Part shown: piece after piece, positions 18,707 to 28,529 of the stretch
Layout of the letters: the number at the start of each line of letters is the position of its first letter
Position numbering within the stretch: the first letter of the stretch is position 1
DNA from: JANSWY01 sp965243755
GTDB taxonomy: Bacteria > Bacteroidota > Bacteroidia > Cytophagales > Cyclobacteriaceae
Assembly: GCA_965243755.1 (NCBI GenBank)
Contig: CBDEVW010000006.1
Span: forward strand, 1,054,001 to 1,118,000
DNA: 64,000 nt
Direction: 5' to 3'
The notes under the pieces: generated by a model
Told to the model about the DNA's origin: nothing
The model's input: only the letters and a program-made list of their open reading frames with translations
The model's database searches: none
Translations under genes and position numbers: made by a program

Positions 18707-19446
18707 ATGAAAAATCTAATAGTATTATTAGTAGTATTGACGCTTGGGTGTTCAAGCTCAGAATTGGTGGAATACTATGATAATGGTCAGATTAAATCAG
18801 TATTTACTTTAAAAGACAGGAAAAGAGAAGGAGTCTCGATTCATTATTATCCTAACGGAAAGGTAAAATATGAGACATACTATAGTAATGACCAAAAAAA
18901 TGGTGTCGCAAGATTCTATGATACTTTGGGGAATTTACGCGGTATTCAAAATTGGTCAAATGTTCATTAACCGGTCCATTCGAAACATATCATGATAATG
19001 GAAGAATTCACCTTAAGGGTAAGTATTCCAATTCAGGTAAGAATTCAATAGCTTATGAATATTATCCAACGGGCGAGCACCTGGCATATATTGTATCACA
19101 AGATGATAGTTTATTTTACAAAAAGACATTCTACAAGTCCGGAGAAGTTAAGGATGTGAAATTTCCATTATTGTTTGAGGAAAATGAGTCACAGATTTGC
19201 GTGAGTTTACAGCATTCTATATTAGAGGAAGAGCAACTAAAGTCGGTAGTATTTTTAGGTGAAGGTGATTATTTTGAAACTGTAACGAAAACAAATGAAA
19301 GAGTATTCAGTACTCAGGGATTCAATGTTTGTTTTCAAACTGACCGAGAAACAATCAAAGGTTACTTTTGTGAGTTTTTGCTTGAAGACAACTCAATCCA
19401 GGGGTGTATGCAGTTTGAGTATAGGACCCTTTTTCCTGGTCAGTAA
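18707..19446 (+). pseudogene. MORN-repeat lipoprotein gene interrupted by a one-base frameshift
   Basis: Two reading frames together make one protein. The first (18707-18970) encodes a lipoprotein signal ending LTLGC (Cys15) and MORN-like repeats of form YYDNGQIKS / YYPNGKVKYE / FYDTLGNLRG. It stops at 18970, and the next frame (from about 18952) continues the same repeat pattern with TGPFETYHDNGRIHLKGKY and YYPTGEHLAY, then a ~100-residue tail. Adding one G at AATGTTC (about 18963) would restore SNGSLTGPFETY in one frame, so a single-base loss or sequencing error is the simplest reading. The family is the YwqK-type MORN proteins, sometimes labelled antitoxin; that role is not supported here. 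Confidence 0.7.
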
Positions 19447-19502
19447 AATTGTTTCCGCGACTTAATAATAGGCCATGGCTTAGAAGGTAATATATTTATC
19501 CC

Positions 19503-19522
19503 GGACCTATGACTCACAGGCC
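19503..19522. repeat. Degenerate CACAG hairpin, copy D
   Basis: GGACCTATG-ACT-CACAGGCC. Read on the opposite strand it gives GGCCTGTG-AGT-CATAGGTCC, the same hairpin family as 6702 and 10662. Intergenic, upstream of the flavin monooxygenase operon. Confidence 0.45.
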
Positions 19523-19672
19523 ATCAACCTTTTTGATACAAACCATACTATCCTTTTTACTAGATGTCCTACTATCGACACCAATTCAATTCCAAGAATC
19601 ACACTGAAAATTGCAATCTCCTTTTTTATCATTGAAACAAGGCTGTTATATTGCTCATTGAAATAAACATCA

Positions 19673-20833
19673 ATGATAAACCCAAAGATCAAGATCAGGT
19701 CCGAGGCGCTGGATGGCGCGGAAATCTCCTGGTTTGCACCCATATGTGATGGGGACGACCGATACCTGGGAGAAAGAAACTCACAATATAAAAGCAGCTG
19801 GGAAAACGCCAGCAATATTCTGCTTACCGCTGATAAGTTGGGCTATAGAAACATCCTTTGCCCTTCATCCTATCAGGTAGGGCAGGATACACTGACGTTT
19901 GCAGCTGGCGTAGCGCCAATGACGGAGCAAATCAACTTGCTTGTGGCCATCAGATGTGGAGAGGTGCATCCACCAATGTTGGCGAGAGGTATTGCCACCC
20001 TCGACCATATGTTAAAGGGCCGACTTACCATCAATATCATTTCATCTGACCTCCCAGGAACCCAACTGGAAAGCCCACTCAGGTATCAACGCTCGCGTGA
20101 AGTGATAGAGATTCTCAAGCAGGCTTGGACCAGCGACCAAATCAGGTTTGACGGTCAGTTTTACCAGCTAGACCTGCCTACAGCTCCGGTTAAACCTTAC
20201 CAGCAAAACGGTGGGCCGTTGCTTTATTTTGGCGGTTATTCACCTGATGGGGTAGACCTCTGTGCGGAACATTGCGATGTGTACCTGATGTGGCCAGAAA
20301 CTGAAGATAAGCTGGAGCAACATATGGTCAATATGTCTGAGAAAGCGGCCGCCTATGGGCGAACAGTTGATTTTGGTCTGAGGGTCCATATGATTGTAAG
20401 AGAGACCGAACAGGAAGCCAGGGACTATGCCAACAGTCTGATGTCCAAACTTGATTTGGACCTTGGCAAAGACATCCGGGAACGATCCCAGGATGCTAAG
20501 TCGCTGGGAGTCTCCAAGCAGGCTGAAATGCGTGACCTTTCTGATGATGAGGGGTTTGCGGAGGACCTCTTGTGGACCAAAATAGGGTTGGCCAGGTCAG
20601 GTTGTGGGGCAGCTTTGGTGGGTAGTCCACAACAGATCATTGCTAAACTAAAAAGATACATGGACATGGGCATTCGTTCCTTCATCTTTTCAGGTTATCC
20701 TCACCTGGATGAATGTAAATATTTTGCAGAGCTGGTATTACCACACCTCAAGACAGTTTCTCTTCCTGAGTATCATGGCCGTATACCAACCGAAGAACCC
20801 AATACACCGCTGGCAGCCGGACCAAGATTTTAG
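19673..20833 (+). CDS. SsuD-like flavin-dependent monooxygenase (LLM class)
   Basis: A 386-residue bacterial luciferase-like TIM-barrel enzyme of the alkanesulfonate monooxygenase group. Signatures include ISWFAPICDGD at the N-terminus, LLVAIRCGEVHPPMLARGIATLDHML, GRLTINIISSDLPGT and YQRSREVIEILKQAW, and the length matches SsuD (~380). These enzymes use reduced flavin from a partner reductase and O2, classically to release sulfite from sulfonates. No ssuE-like reductase or SsuABC transporter is beside it; instead a sodium symporter gene starts 2 bp after the stop. The true substrate could be another sulfonate, sulfone or organic acid. Confidence 0.88.
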   Translation: MINPKIKIRSEALDGAEISWFAPICDGDDRYLGERNSQYKSSWENASNILLTADKLGYRNILCPSSYQVGQDTLTFAAGVAPMTEQINLLVAIRCGEVHPPMLARGIATLDHMLKGRLTINIISSDLPGTQLESPLRYQRSREVIEILKQAWTSDQIRFDGQFYQLDLPTAPVKPYQQNGGPLLYFGGYSPDGVDLCAEHCDVYLMWPETEDKLEQHMVNMSEKAAAYGRTVDFGLRVHMIVRETEQEARDYANSLMSKLDLDLGKDIRERSQDAKSLGVSKQAEMRDLSDDEGFAEDLLWTKIGLARSGCGAALVGSPQQIIAKLKRYMDMGIRSFIFSGYPHLDECKYFAELVLPHLKTVSLPEYHGRIPTEEPNTPLAAGPRF

Positions 20834-20835
20834 TA

Positions 20836-22530
20836 TTGGAGTTAGGCAACCTCTATACCGCATTGATCTCATGTGTCATATTCATGGCGCTGGTGGCTTA
20901 CATCTCTTACATCAGGTCAAGAAATGATGTTGATTCCAAAGAGGGGTATTTTCTGGCCGGGAGAAGCCTCACAGGGACATTCATTGCTGGCTCTCTGTTA
21001 CTGACCAATTTATCGGCTGAACAATTAATTGCACTAAATGGCTCAGCATACGGGTTTAACCTCACCAGCATGGCCTGGGAAGTAACCGCAGGAGTGGCCA
21101 TTATATTGATGGCATTGGTGTTTTTGCCAAGATACCTTGCCGGAGCGTTTACTACCTTGCCTGAGTTTCTCAATTCCCGGTTTGATCCAGGTGTGAGGCG
21201 AATGTCGGTGGTGCTTTTTATGCTCGGATATGGCCTGATTACAGGACCGGCGGTATTGTATAGCGGAGCGCTAGCGGTATTACAGCTTTTTGATGTTCCC
21301 GAATTGTTTAGGATCACCTTTGGACAGTCGATTGTACTGATGGTGATTGTCATTGGGGTAATAGGGTCACTTTATGCCATATTCGGAGGGCTAAAAGCAG
21401 TAGCAATTTCCGACACGATCAATGGCATTGGTTTGCTGATCGTTGGAATCCTTGTACCCATACTTGGTTTGATATTGCTGGGCGATGGGGATATCAGTAA
21501 AGGAATAGCTACTATTACCACCACCCACACTGATAAGCTCAATGCTATCGGTGGTCCTGAAGATCCTATTCCGTTTGGAACCATATTCAGTGGGATGATC
21601 TTTGCCAACTTGTTTTACTGGTGTACCAACCAATATGTGATCCAACGGACCCTTGGGGCCAAAAACCTGAAGGAAGGCCAAAAAGGCGTATTGATTTCAG
21701 GATATTTTAAACTCATGGTGCCATTTATGATGATGTTGCCAGGTACCATTGCCTTTCATTTGTACGGCGATCGCTTACCATCAATTGACCTGGCATATCC
21801 AACTTTAATTGGTGATGTCTTACCCAAATTCATGACGGGTTTCTTCCTTGCAGTTTTATTGGGAGCTGTATTTAGCTCCTTCAATTCCCTGCTTAACAGT
21901 GCTGCCACCATGTTTGTTCTGGATATTTATGCGCCCTTGAAAAGCAGGAAAATGGACAATCACCAACTGATAAGGGTGGCCAAAATTGCCAGTGTGATCA
22001 TCGCGGTGGTCTCATTTGTCATTGCCCCCTTACTGCAGTTTGCCCCGCGCGGACTATGGGAATTAATCCGTGTATTCACAGGTTTTTACAACATTCCTAT
22101 CATTGCCATTGTGCTTATCGGTTTATTCACTAAAAGAGTTCCTGCTGTTGCTGCCAAGACGGTGATCATATTTCATGTGATTGCCTATGGATCTTATCGG
22201 TTCATTTTCGAATGGGAGGTGCATTATGTCCACATGTATGCCATTTTGTTCTTTATTGAAATGGGTATTATGATGGTAATGGGGAAGGTTTTGCCCGGAC
22301 CAGTTAAAACAATGCAAACTAACATCTCCAACAAACTCAAACCATGGAAATATGCAGTGCCCGTTTCTGCAACGCTGGTCTGGTGTATTGTTACCCTTTA
22401 TTTGCTGTTTTCCCCAATCGGACTGGTTGATGGCATTGGAATTCATTTCTGGATATACTTTGGATTGATTACATTAGTAAACATCATTTTTTGTTATTGG
22501 CACATTGCCAGGTATCAAACACATGACTAG
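20836..22530 (+). CDS. Sodium:solute symporter (SSS family, YidK-like)
   Basis: A 564-residue, ~14-span inner-membrane transporter. The N-terminal block GYFLAGRSLTGTFIAGSLLL followed by TNLSAEQLIALNGSAY is diagnostic for the YidK/SGLT-like branch of the solute:sodium symporters. The start is an unusual TTG at 20836, two bases after the preceding stop; no ATG precedes the first membrane span, so TTG is needed for an intact protein. Close coupling to the monooxygenase suggests it imports that enzyme's substrate or a related solute (inference). The next gene starts 2 bp after its stop. Confidence 0.88.
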   Translation: MELGNLYTALISCVIFMALVAYISYIRSRNDVDSKEGYFLAGRSLTGTFIAGSLLLTNLSAEQLIALNGSAYGFNLTSMAWEVTAGVAIILMALVFLPRYLAGAFTTLPEFLNSRFDPGVRRMSVVLFMLGYGLITGPAVLYSGALAVLQLFDVPELFRITFGQSIVLMVIVIGVIGSLYAIFGGLKAVAISDTINGIGLLIVGILVPILGLILLGDGDISKGIATITTTHTDKLNAIGGPEDPIPFGTIFSGMIFANLFYWCTNQYVIQRTLGAKNLKEGQKGVLISGYFKLMVPFMMMLPGTIAFHLYGDRLPSIDLAYPTLIGDVLPKFMTGFFLAVLLGAVFSSFNSLLNSAATMFVLDIYAPLKSRKMDNHQLIRVAKIASVIIAVVSFVIAPLLQFAPRGLWELIRVFTGFYNIPIIAIVLIGLFTKRVPAVAAKTVIIFHVIAYGSYRFIFEWEVHYVHMYAILFFIEMGIMMVMGKVLPGPVKTMQTNISNKLKPWKYAVPVSATLVWCIVTLYLLFSPIGLVDGIGIHFWIYFGLITLVNIIFCYWHIARYQTHD

Positions 22531-22532
22531 CT

Positions 22533-24110
22533 ATGGTAAGGGTCTTCATACTTTTGTTCTTTGCAGTTGCTTCATCACTCAGGGGACAAGATATCCATGA
22601 AGCCATTACCAATCTCAATGACCCTATAGACCAGATAGACAGCCTGAACCGCTGGGCATCATCCATTCTGAAGACAGATCCGGTGAAAGCCAGGGAAATA
22701 TGTGAGGTGGTCCTGGCCATGGCCGAAGAAGCTGAATATACCAAAGGACTGGCAAGAGGACATTACAAATTGGGAAAGATTGCCCAATACGGTCCCTTTG
22801 ATGAGGCCATGGAACATCTGTTGATTGCCAAAGAATTATATCAGCAACTGGGTGACAAGTCAGGCCTTGCCAACACCATGCTAAGTCTCGCGCTCGTTCA
22901 TGAGGGCCTGGGGTCTAAGGACAAAGCAGTTGCAGCCGTGATGGAAGCAAAGCACATTGCCGAGCAACTCAATGATCAAAGAACCCTCTCCAGGTGCCAT
23001 ACCAACCTTTGTGCGATCTACCATTATTTCAGTGTCATTGACTCGGCGTTGTATCATGGTAAGATTGCGCTCCGGTTAAAGAAACAGATTGGTGACGAGT
23101 TTGGTACCCGGTTAATGCTTTTAAACATGGGAGTCATCATGGCTAATTACGACTCTTTACTAGATCAGGGGCTTGCTTACCTTCTGGAAGCCAGGTCTTT
23201 ATCGAAAGATCCTATCATGATCAATGATGTGGTAGCCAACCTGGTATATGCCTATTCCAGAATGAAAAAGTATGAGCTGGCTGAAGTGTACCTCGATTCA
23301 GCGATTGCGGGTAATGATACCATTGATAACGATTATACTTTGCGAGGAATCTATGACATTGCAGTGGAAATGTACGAAGCTAGGGGAGAGCCGGGGAAAG
23401 CTATGGCTTATTTGAGGAAGGAATACCAATTGGATAAGCAATTGAGTGGCAAGGAGGTAAAGGAAAAGATTGAAATCCTGGAATTGGAGAGTGAAAACGC
23501 CAAAAAGGAACGACAGATACTTTTGTTGGAAAAAGAAAAGACAGAGACCAACCTGAAGTATACAATTGCCGGATTACTTTTTCTGTTTGCACTGATGGGA
23601 GGGGTAATCATTTTTCTGGTAATGCGATTCAGGGTTCGGGGAGCCAAATTGAAATCCAATCAATTGAGGATGGCGCTTGAGCACAAGAATCGTGAACTGG
23701 CTTCTTATGCCGTGAACTTTGTGCAGAAGAATGAAATGATCAATAACATGAAGGAGAAAGTCAACGAGCTGAACAAGAAGATTTCACCTTCCAACAAACA
23801 GGCCCTGAAAGAAATCAGCAGCATCATCAATGATAGTTTCAGGGCAGATAAGGAGTGGGAAAATTTCAAGCTGCGTTTTGAAGAAGTGCACGGAGGCTTT
23901 TTCTCCACGCTCGCTCAAAAGTGTCCTAACCTGGGCAATGCCGAAGTAAAGCTTTGTGCGCTTATCAGGTTAAACATGAACCTTAAAGAAGCCTCCCAGA
24001 TCTTAGGAATTTCACCTGATAGCGTAAAGACCTCCAGGTACAGGATTCGCAAAAAACTTGGATTATCAACTGAAGAAAATTTGAGCAGCTATTTGGCGAG
24101 TATCGCTTAG
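22533..24110 (+). CDS. Membrane-anchored TPR regulator with C-terminal LuxR-like HTH
   Basis: A 525-residue protein: signal peptide (residues 1-18), about six TPR units (residues 30-310), a charged coiled-coil stretch, one membrane segment near 344-366, another coiled coil, and a C-terminal helix-turn-helix from about 467 (AEVKLCALIRLNMNLKEASQILGISPDSVKTSRYRIRKKLGL). This architecture, periplasmic TPRs linked through the membrane to a DNA-binding domain, is a known Bacteroidota one-component regulator type. Being the third gene of the operon with 2-bp spacing, it probably regulates the monooxygenase-symporter pair or reports on their product (inference). Confidence 0.85.
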   Translation: MVRVFILLFFAVASSLRGQDIHEAITNLNDPIDQIDSLNRWASSILKTDPVKAREICEVVLAMAEEAEYTKGLARGHYKLGKIAQYGPFDEAMEHLLIAKELYQQLGDKSGLANTMLSLALVHEGLGSKDKAVAAVMEAKHIAEQLNDQRTLSRCHTNLCAIYHYFSVIDSALYHGKIALRLKKQIGDEFGTRLMLLNMGVIMANYDSLLDQGLAYLLEARSLSKDPIMINDVVANLVYAYSRMKKYELAEVYLDSAIAGNDTIDNDYTLRGIYDIAVEMYEARGEPGKAMAYLRKEYQLDKQLSGKEVKEKIEILELESENAKKERQILLLEKEKTETNLKYTIAGLLFLFALMGGVIIFLVMRFRVRGAKLKSNQLRMALEHKNRELASYAVNFVQKNEMINNMKEKVNELNKKISPSNKQALKEISSIINDSFRADKEWENFKLRFEEVHGGFFSTLAQKCPNLGNAEVKLCALIRLNMNLKEASQILGISPDSVKTSRYRIRKKLGLSTEENLSSYLASIA

Positions 24111-24190
24111 TGAATTTTGATTTTGGAAGAACTAATAGCACACTATGTTTAAAGGTGATATGAATTCCTATGAAGCAGTCAGTATCATGG

Positions 24191-26677
24191 TTATTGAGGT
24201 TTCCTCTTCACTCCCCTGATCGCCGGTTCTGACTTTGGGTCATCTGGCCAGGAATGCTTCGGGTAGCGGCGTTTGAGCTCCTTTCTTACTTCAAAGTAGG
24301 TATTGGCCCAGAAGCTCTCCAGGTCCTCAGTAACCTGTACCGGCTTGAAACCGGGAGAAAGTAAATGCATCAATATTGGTGTTTTGCCTCCATTGATCGT
24401 TGGTGTACTGGCTAGTCCAAATACTTCCTGAATACGCACTGCCAATACAGGCGGCATACCATTCTCCCTGTAATTCAATTTGATGTTTGAGCCACTGGGC
24501 ACGGTCAGCTTTGAGGGAGCCAACTGATCCAGTTGCTGTTGTAATTCGAAATCCAGACTATGCTGTAATACTTCTTTCAGGTTGATTTTCTTTAATTGAT
24601 GTGGCTTTTTAACATCATTCAAATATGGCGTGAGCCACTCTTCGCAAGAAAGCAATAAGGTGGTCGTCGAAACATCGGGCCAGTTTTGCTCTGGGTTCCA
24701 CTTCCTTAGGGAAAGTATCCTGTTTTGCCATTGCGCTACATCCTCATTGAAGTCCAGAAGTTGCTTGCCTTCCCTTTTGACGGCCTCACAAATTGCTTTG
24801 ACCAGATTAGATTCATCAGGGTCGGGGAGTGGTTTGGATTGTAATACGATACTGCCAATACGTAACTCCTTCGTAGCGATGAGCCCTCCATCGTCGGTAT
24901 CCCATTTAATTACCTCAAGCTCCTTTACCATTGGCATCAGGTCCCTGGGATTGAGTGGAGACGCCATAAATATCTTACCCATGCCGTCTCTCGCATCAAG
25001 GTGAGCGATTGCCAGCCATGACTCATGCGCCAGATCATCTTTGTGACCAGCCATGGCTATTTTACCATTACTCAGTTGAAACTGCGCATTGTTACCGGGC
25101 CTGGCATGGGCTATTCTTTCCGGGTAGGCATAGGTGAGTATAACCCCGGTTTCAAATGGATCAGTTGGCCCATTGTCTTCCTCTTCATTGAACAGTTGGC
25201 GGTATGAAGCAGCAATCATCTCAATTCGGCTCATCCTACCTCCGCTACGGTTTTCCCTTCTGAAGTGCCTTAAGGCATCAATTCGGTTATTGATGTCTAT
25301 ACCTGCTTCCTTACCCAGAGGATCCTTCTCCTCAAGTATTGCAGCTATATCTGCTGCAAGCGCCACCTGGTCCATGTCTTCAGCCATCAACAGCATATGG
25401 GCAATCCTGGGATGACAGGGGAGACTGGCCATTCTTTCACCATGTGATGTAATTTTACCATTTTCCAGCGCCTGGAGGTCATGCAACATCTCCCTGGCCT
25501 GGGCAACAGCTCCTTTTGGTGGCAGGGTTAACCAGGTGAGTTGTTCAATGGCAGTTACTCCCCACTGCGCAAGACTGAGCATCAGTGAACTGAGGTCTGT
25601 CTGGAGGATCTCTGGTACCAGGTGCTGGTCCAGCCTGGTATGGGTTACTTTAGACCACATCCGGTAACACACCCCCGGACTTAAACGCCCTGCTCTTCCT
25701 GCCCGCTGGTCCGCTGCATCCTGACTAATTCTTACTGTCTGAAGTCTGCTGAGCCCTGATCTGGGGTCAAATTTCTGGGTCCTTCCGAATCCGGAATCCA
25801 CGACCACTTTGACCCCTTCAATGGTTAAACTGGTCTCTGCGATGGAAGTAGCCAGTACAACTTTTCGCTTGCCTTGTTTGTCAGGGTAGATGGCGGCTTG
25901 TTGCTTTGAAATGGGTAATGACCCATATAAAGGGACCACTCTGGCATCACGAAGTGCTTTCTTAAGCATTTCCATGCATCTTAAAATTTCTCCCTGTCCG
26001 GGTAAAAATACAAGGATATCACCCTCATGATGCTTGTAGGCTTTTTTTACGGTTCCTACAGTTTGTTCCACCATGGTAAATTCATCCGTATCGCCTTCAT
26101 AAATGATTTCTACGGGGAACATTCTGCCTTTACTGGTGACTGATCCACATTGCAGCAGGGATTCAAGTTTTGGCATGTCCAGGGTGGCGGACATGATCAG
26201 TATTTTCAGGTCTGGTCTTAAGACCTGTTGTGCCTCCCGGCAAAGTGCCAGGGCAAGGTCCGCATGGATACTTCTTTCATGGAACTCATCAAATATGACC
26301 ATGGCTACATTGGTCAGTTCATTGTCACCCTGTAGCATTCTGGTTAGAATTCCTTCCGTGACTACTTCAACCTTTGTAGCATCAGAAACCTTTGTTTCAA
26401 ACCGGATACGGTAGCCAATGGTTTTGCCAACCGGTTCCCCCAGGAAATGGGCCATTCTGGAAGCAATGGACTTGGCAGCCAGTCTCCGTGGTTCCAGCAT
26501 CAGGATTTTTCTTCCTTTCATCCAATCCTCATTCAGAAAAGACAGGGGAAGCAAAGTACTTTTACCTGCACCGGCTGGTGCATTGATGATCAAAGTATTA
26601 TTTCCTGTTAACCTTTCCAGGGTTTCAGGAATAATTTCCTTTACAGGCAGGTCGATGCTGTACGGATCAAATTGCAT
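24191..26677 (-). CDS. hrpB: ATP-dependent helicase HrpB
   Basis: An 828-residue DEAH/RHA-family helicase. Motifs: Walker A APAGAGKST (33-41), LEPRRLAA near 61-68, DEFHE (130-134), SATLD, a TSIAETSLTI block and QRAGRAGR. The C-terminal half has the HrpB-specific region with LLAFAYPERIA-like sequence (LTYAYPERIAHARPG) and the final YPKHSWPDDP motif, which matches the HrpB C-terminus. Length fits HrpB (~800-830). The biological role in bacteria is poorly defined; RNA or nucleic-acid remodelling is assumed. It lies 24 bp downstream of the ABC-F gene on the same strand. Confidence 0.93.
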   Translation of the reverse strand: MQFDPYSIDLPVKEIIPETLERLTGNNTLIINAPAGAGKSTLLPLSFLNEDWMKGRKILMLEPRRLAAKSIASRMAHFLGEPVGKTIGYRIRFETKVSDATKVEVVTEGILTRMLQGDNELTNVAMVIFDEFHERSIHADLALALCREAQQVLRPDLKILIMSATLDMPKLESLLQCGSVTSKGRMFPVEIIYEGDTDEFTMVEQTVGTVKKAYKHHEGDILVFLPGQGEILRCMEMLKKALRDARVVPLYGSLPISKQQAAIYPDKQGKRKVVLATSIAETSLTIEGVKVVVDSGFGRTQKFDPRSGLSRLQTVRISQDAADQRAGRAGRLSPGVCYRMWSKVTHTRLDQHLVPEILQTDLSSLMLSLAQWGVTAIEQLTWLTLPPKGAVAQAREMLHDLQALENGKITSHGERMASLPCHPRIAHMLLMAEDMDQVALAADIAAILEEKDPLGKEAGIDINNRIDALRHFRRENRSGGRMSRIEMIAASYRQLFNEEEDNGPTDPFETGVILTYAYPERIAHARPGNNAQFQLSNGKIAMAGHKDDLAHESWLAIAHLDARDGMGKIFMASPLNPRDLMPMVKELEVIKWDTDDGGLIATKELRIGSIVLQSKPLPDPDESNLVKAICEAVKREGKQLLDFNEDVAQWQNRILSLRKWNPEQNWPDVSTTTLLLSCEEWLTPYLNDVKKPHQLKKINLKEVLQHSLDFELQQQLDQLAPSKLTVPSGSNIKLNYRENGMPPVLAVRIQEVFGLASTPTINGGKTPILMHLLSPGFKPVQVTEDLESFWANTYFEVRKELKRRYPKHSWPDDPKSEPAIRGVKRKPQ

Positions 26678-26701
26678 TACTAAATCATTCCATTAATGCG
26701 A

Positions 26702-28300
26702 TCAAACTGCAGCAGTCTCCTTGTATTCAAGGTACTCATCGAATGACATCAGCTTATCGATCAGGCCATTTGGTGTGAGTTCAATGATCCTGTTGGCTAC
26801 CGTTTGGGTAAACTCATGGTCATGACTGGTAAACAGCACAGTACCTGGAAAATCTTTCAAAGAGTTGTTGAATGCCGTGATAGACTCAAGATCGAGGTGG
26901 TTGGTAGGTTCATCCAGCATCAGCAGGTTGGCACCATTGAGCATCATTCTGGAGATCATGCACCTTACTTTTTCTCCTCCCGATAGCACATCTACGGTCT
27001 TTAAGGTTTCTTCCCCTGAGAATAACATTTTCCCAAGGAATCCACGGATGAATACATCATCAGCTTCCCCTTCTGCAAACTGTCTTAACCAGTCAATGAG
27101 GTTCATTTTCTCTTTGAAATAAGCTGAATTGTCATTGGGCAGGTAAGCGGTGGTAATGGTTTGTCCAAACTTGAAACTTCCGGTATCAGGCTGCAATTCA
27201 TTGTTCAGTATCTGAAAGAAAGAAGTAATGGCAATGCTATCATCACTCAATACCGCGATTTTATCCCCACGGTTGACCATCAGGTTAATGTCTTTGAACA
27301 GGAGTTCGCCATTCAGGGTTTTCGACAAGTCCTTTACTTCCAGGATCTGATCTCCTGCCTGTCTGTTTTGGTTGAAAATAATTGCAGGGTATTTTCTGCT
27401 GGAAGGTTGAATTTCTTCCAGGTTGATTTTATCCAGAAGCTTTCTACGGCTGGTTGCTTGCTTTGATTTCGCTGCATTGGCACTGAACCTGGCGATGAAT
27501 TCCTGAAGTTCTTTCTTCTTCTCTTCGGCTTTTTTATTGGCAGCTGCACGTTGTGCGAGTGCCAACTGGCTCGACTGGTACCAGAACGAATAGTTACCAG
27601 TGTGCAGTTTGATCTGCCCAAAGTCAATGTCGGCAATATGGGTACATACTGTATCCAGGAAGTGACGATCGTGAGATACAACTATCACCGTATTTTTAAA
27701 GTCGAGCAGGAAGTCTTCCAGCCATGAGATGGTACGAATGTCCAGGTCGTTGGTAGGCTCATCCAGGATGAGGATGTCAGGGTTTCCGAAAAGGGCCTGG
27801 GCCAGGAGTACCCTTACTTTTTGTGTACCGTCAAGCTCCTTTACCAACTTGTAGTGTTCGCTCTCAGAGATTCCCAATCCACTAAGCAATGCTGCCGCAT
27901 CAGATTCTGCGTTCCAACCGTCCATTTCAGCAAATACAGCTTCCAGCTCGGAGGCCTTCACACCATCTTCCTCTGAGAAGTCAGGTTTCATGTAAATGGC
28001 ATCTTTTTCCTGCATGATGTCCCATAGCTTTGTATGACCCATCATTACAGTATTTAACACGGTTTCCTCGTCATATTCATGGTGATTCTGCTTCAACACG
28101 GCCATTCGCTTACCATGATCTATGGATACCGAACCGCTGTTGGGATCTACCTCTCCACTCAGGATTTTCAGGAATGTTGATTTTCCGGCACCATTGGCAC
28201 CAATTACACCATAACAATTCCCCTGGGTGAACTTAATGTTCACATCCTCAAACAACACTTTTTTTCCGTACCTCAAAGAGATTCCACTTGCAGCAATCAT
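26702..28300 (-). CDS. ABC-F family ATPase (YbiT-like)
   Basis: A 532-residue soluble protein with two ABC nucleotide-binding domains and the inter-domain linker typical of ABC-F ribosome-associated ATPases. NBD1 has Walker A GANGAGKST (34-42), a degenerate signature DGTQKVRVLLAQAL, Walker B LILDEPTNDLD and H-loop SHDRHFL. NBD2 has a canonical signature LSGGEKVRC and Walker B LLMLDEPTNHLD, but its Walker A near residue 350 is AVLSDDSIAITSF, lacking the GxxGxGKS pattern. The mixed intact/degenerate sites fit the YbiT-like branch common in Bacteroidota. It likely acts on translating ribosomes; an antibiotic-resistance role is not indicated. HrpB is immediately downstream. Confidence 0.9.
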   Translation of the reverse strand: MIAASGISLRYGKKVLFEDVNIKFTQGNCYGVIGANGAGKSTFLKILSGEVDPNSGSVSIDHGKRMAVLKQNHHEYDEETVLNTVMMGHTKLWDIMQEKDAIYMKPDFSEEDGVKASELEAVFAEMDGWNAESDAAALLSGLGISESEHYKLVKELDGTQKVRVLLAQALFGNPDILILDEPTNDLDIRTISWLEDFLLDFKNTVIVVSHDRHFLDTVCTHIADIDFGQIKLHTGNYSFWYQSSQLALAQRAAANKKAEEKKKELQEFIARFSANAAKSKQATSRRKLLDKINLEEIQPSSRKYPAIIFNQNRQAGDQILEVKDLSKTLNGELLFKDINLMVNRGDKIAVLSDDSIAITSFFQILNNELQPDTGSFKFGQTITTAYLPNDNSAYFKEKMNLIDWLRQFAEGEADDVFIRGFLGKMLFSGEETLKTVDVLSGGEKVRCMISRMMLNGANLLMLDEPTNHLDLESITAFNNSLKDFPGTVLFTSHDHEFTQTVANRIIELTPNGLIDKLMSFDEYLEYKETAAV

Positions 28301-28529
28301 ATTCTTTCAATTTTGAAGGCGCAAAGTTACAAAGGATACCAGCCAATTGTGGTGTTTCCTGAATATAAATAATCAGTAATGGAGCAAAGCATTAATGGTG
28401 ATGACTACATCGGTATTGATATTATTTAATTACCAGTTGATAGGGAAATGTTATCAGTAGCTGTACGGTTATGCAAATGAAATTATTATTATTGCCCAAT
28501 TATTTTTTAACAAACTACTATTACTATTC

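Noticed and set aside
18707..19446. Toxin-antitoxin pair
   Set aside because: The two short frames are halves of one MORN-repeat protein; no toxin domain is present even though related proteins are sometimes labelled antitoxin.
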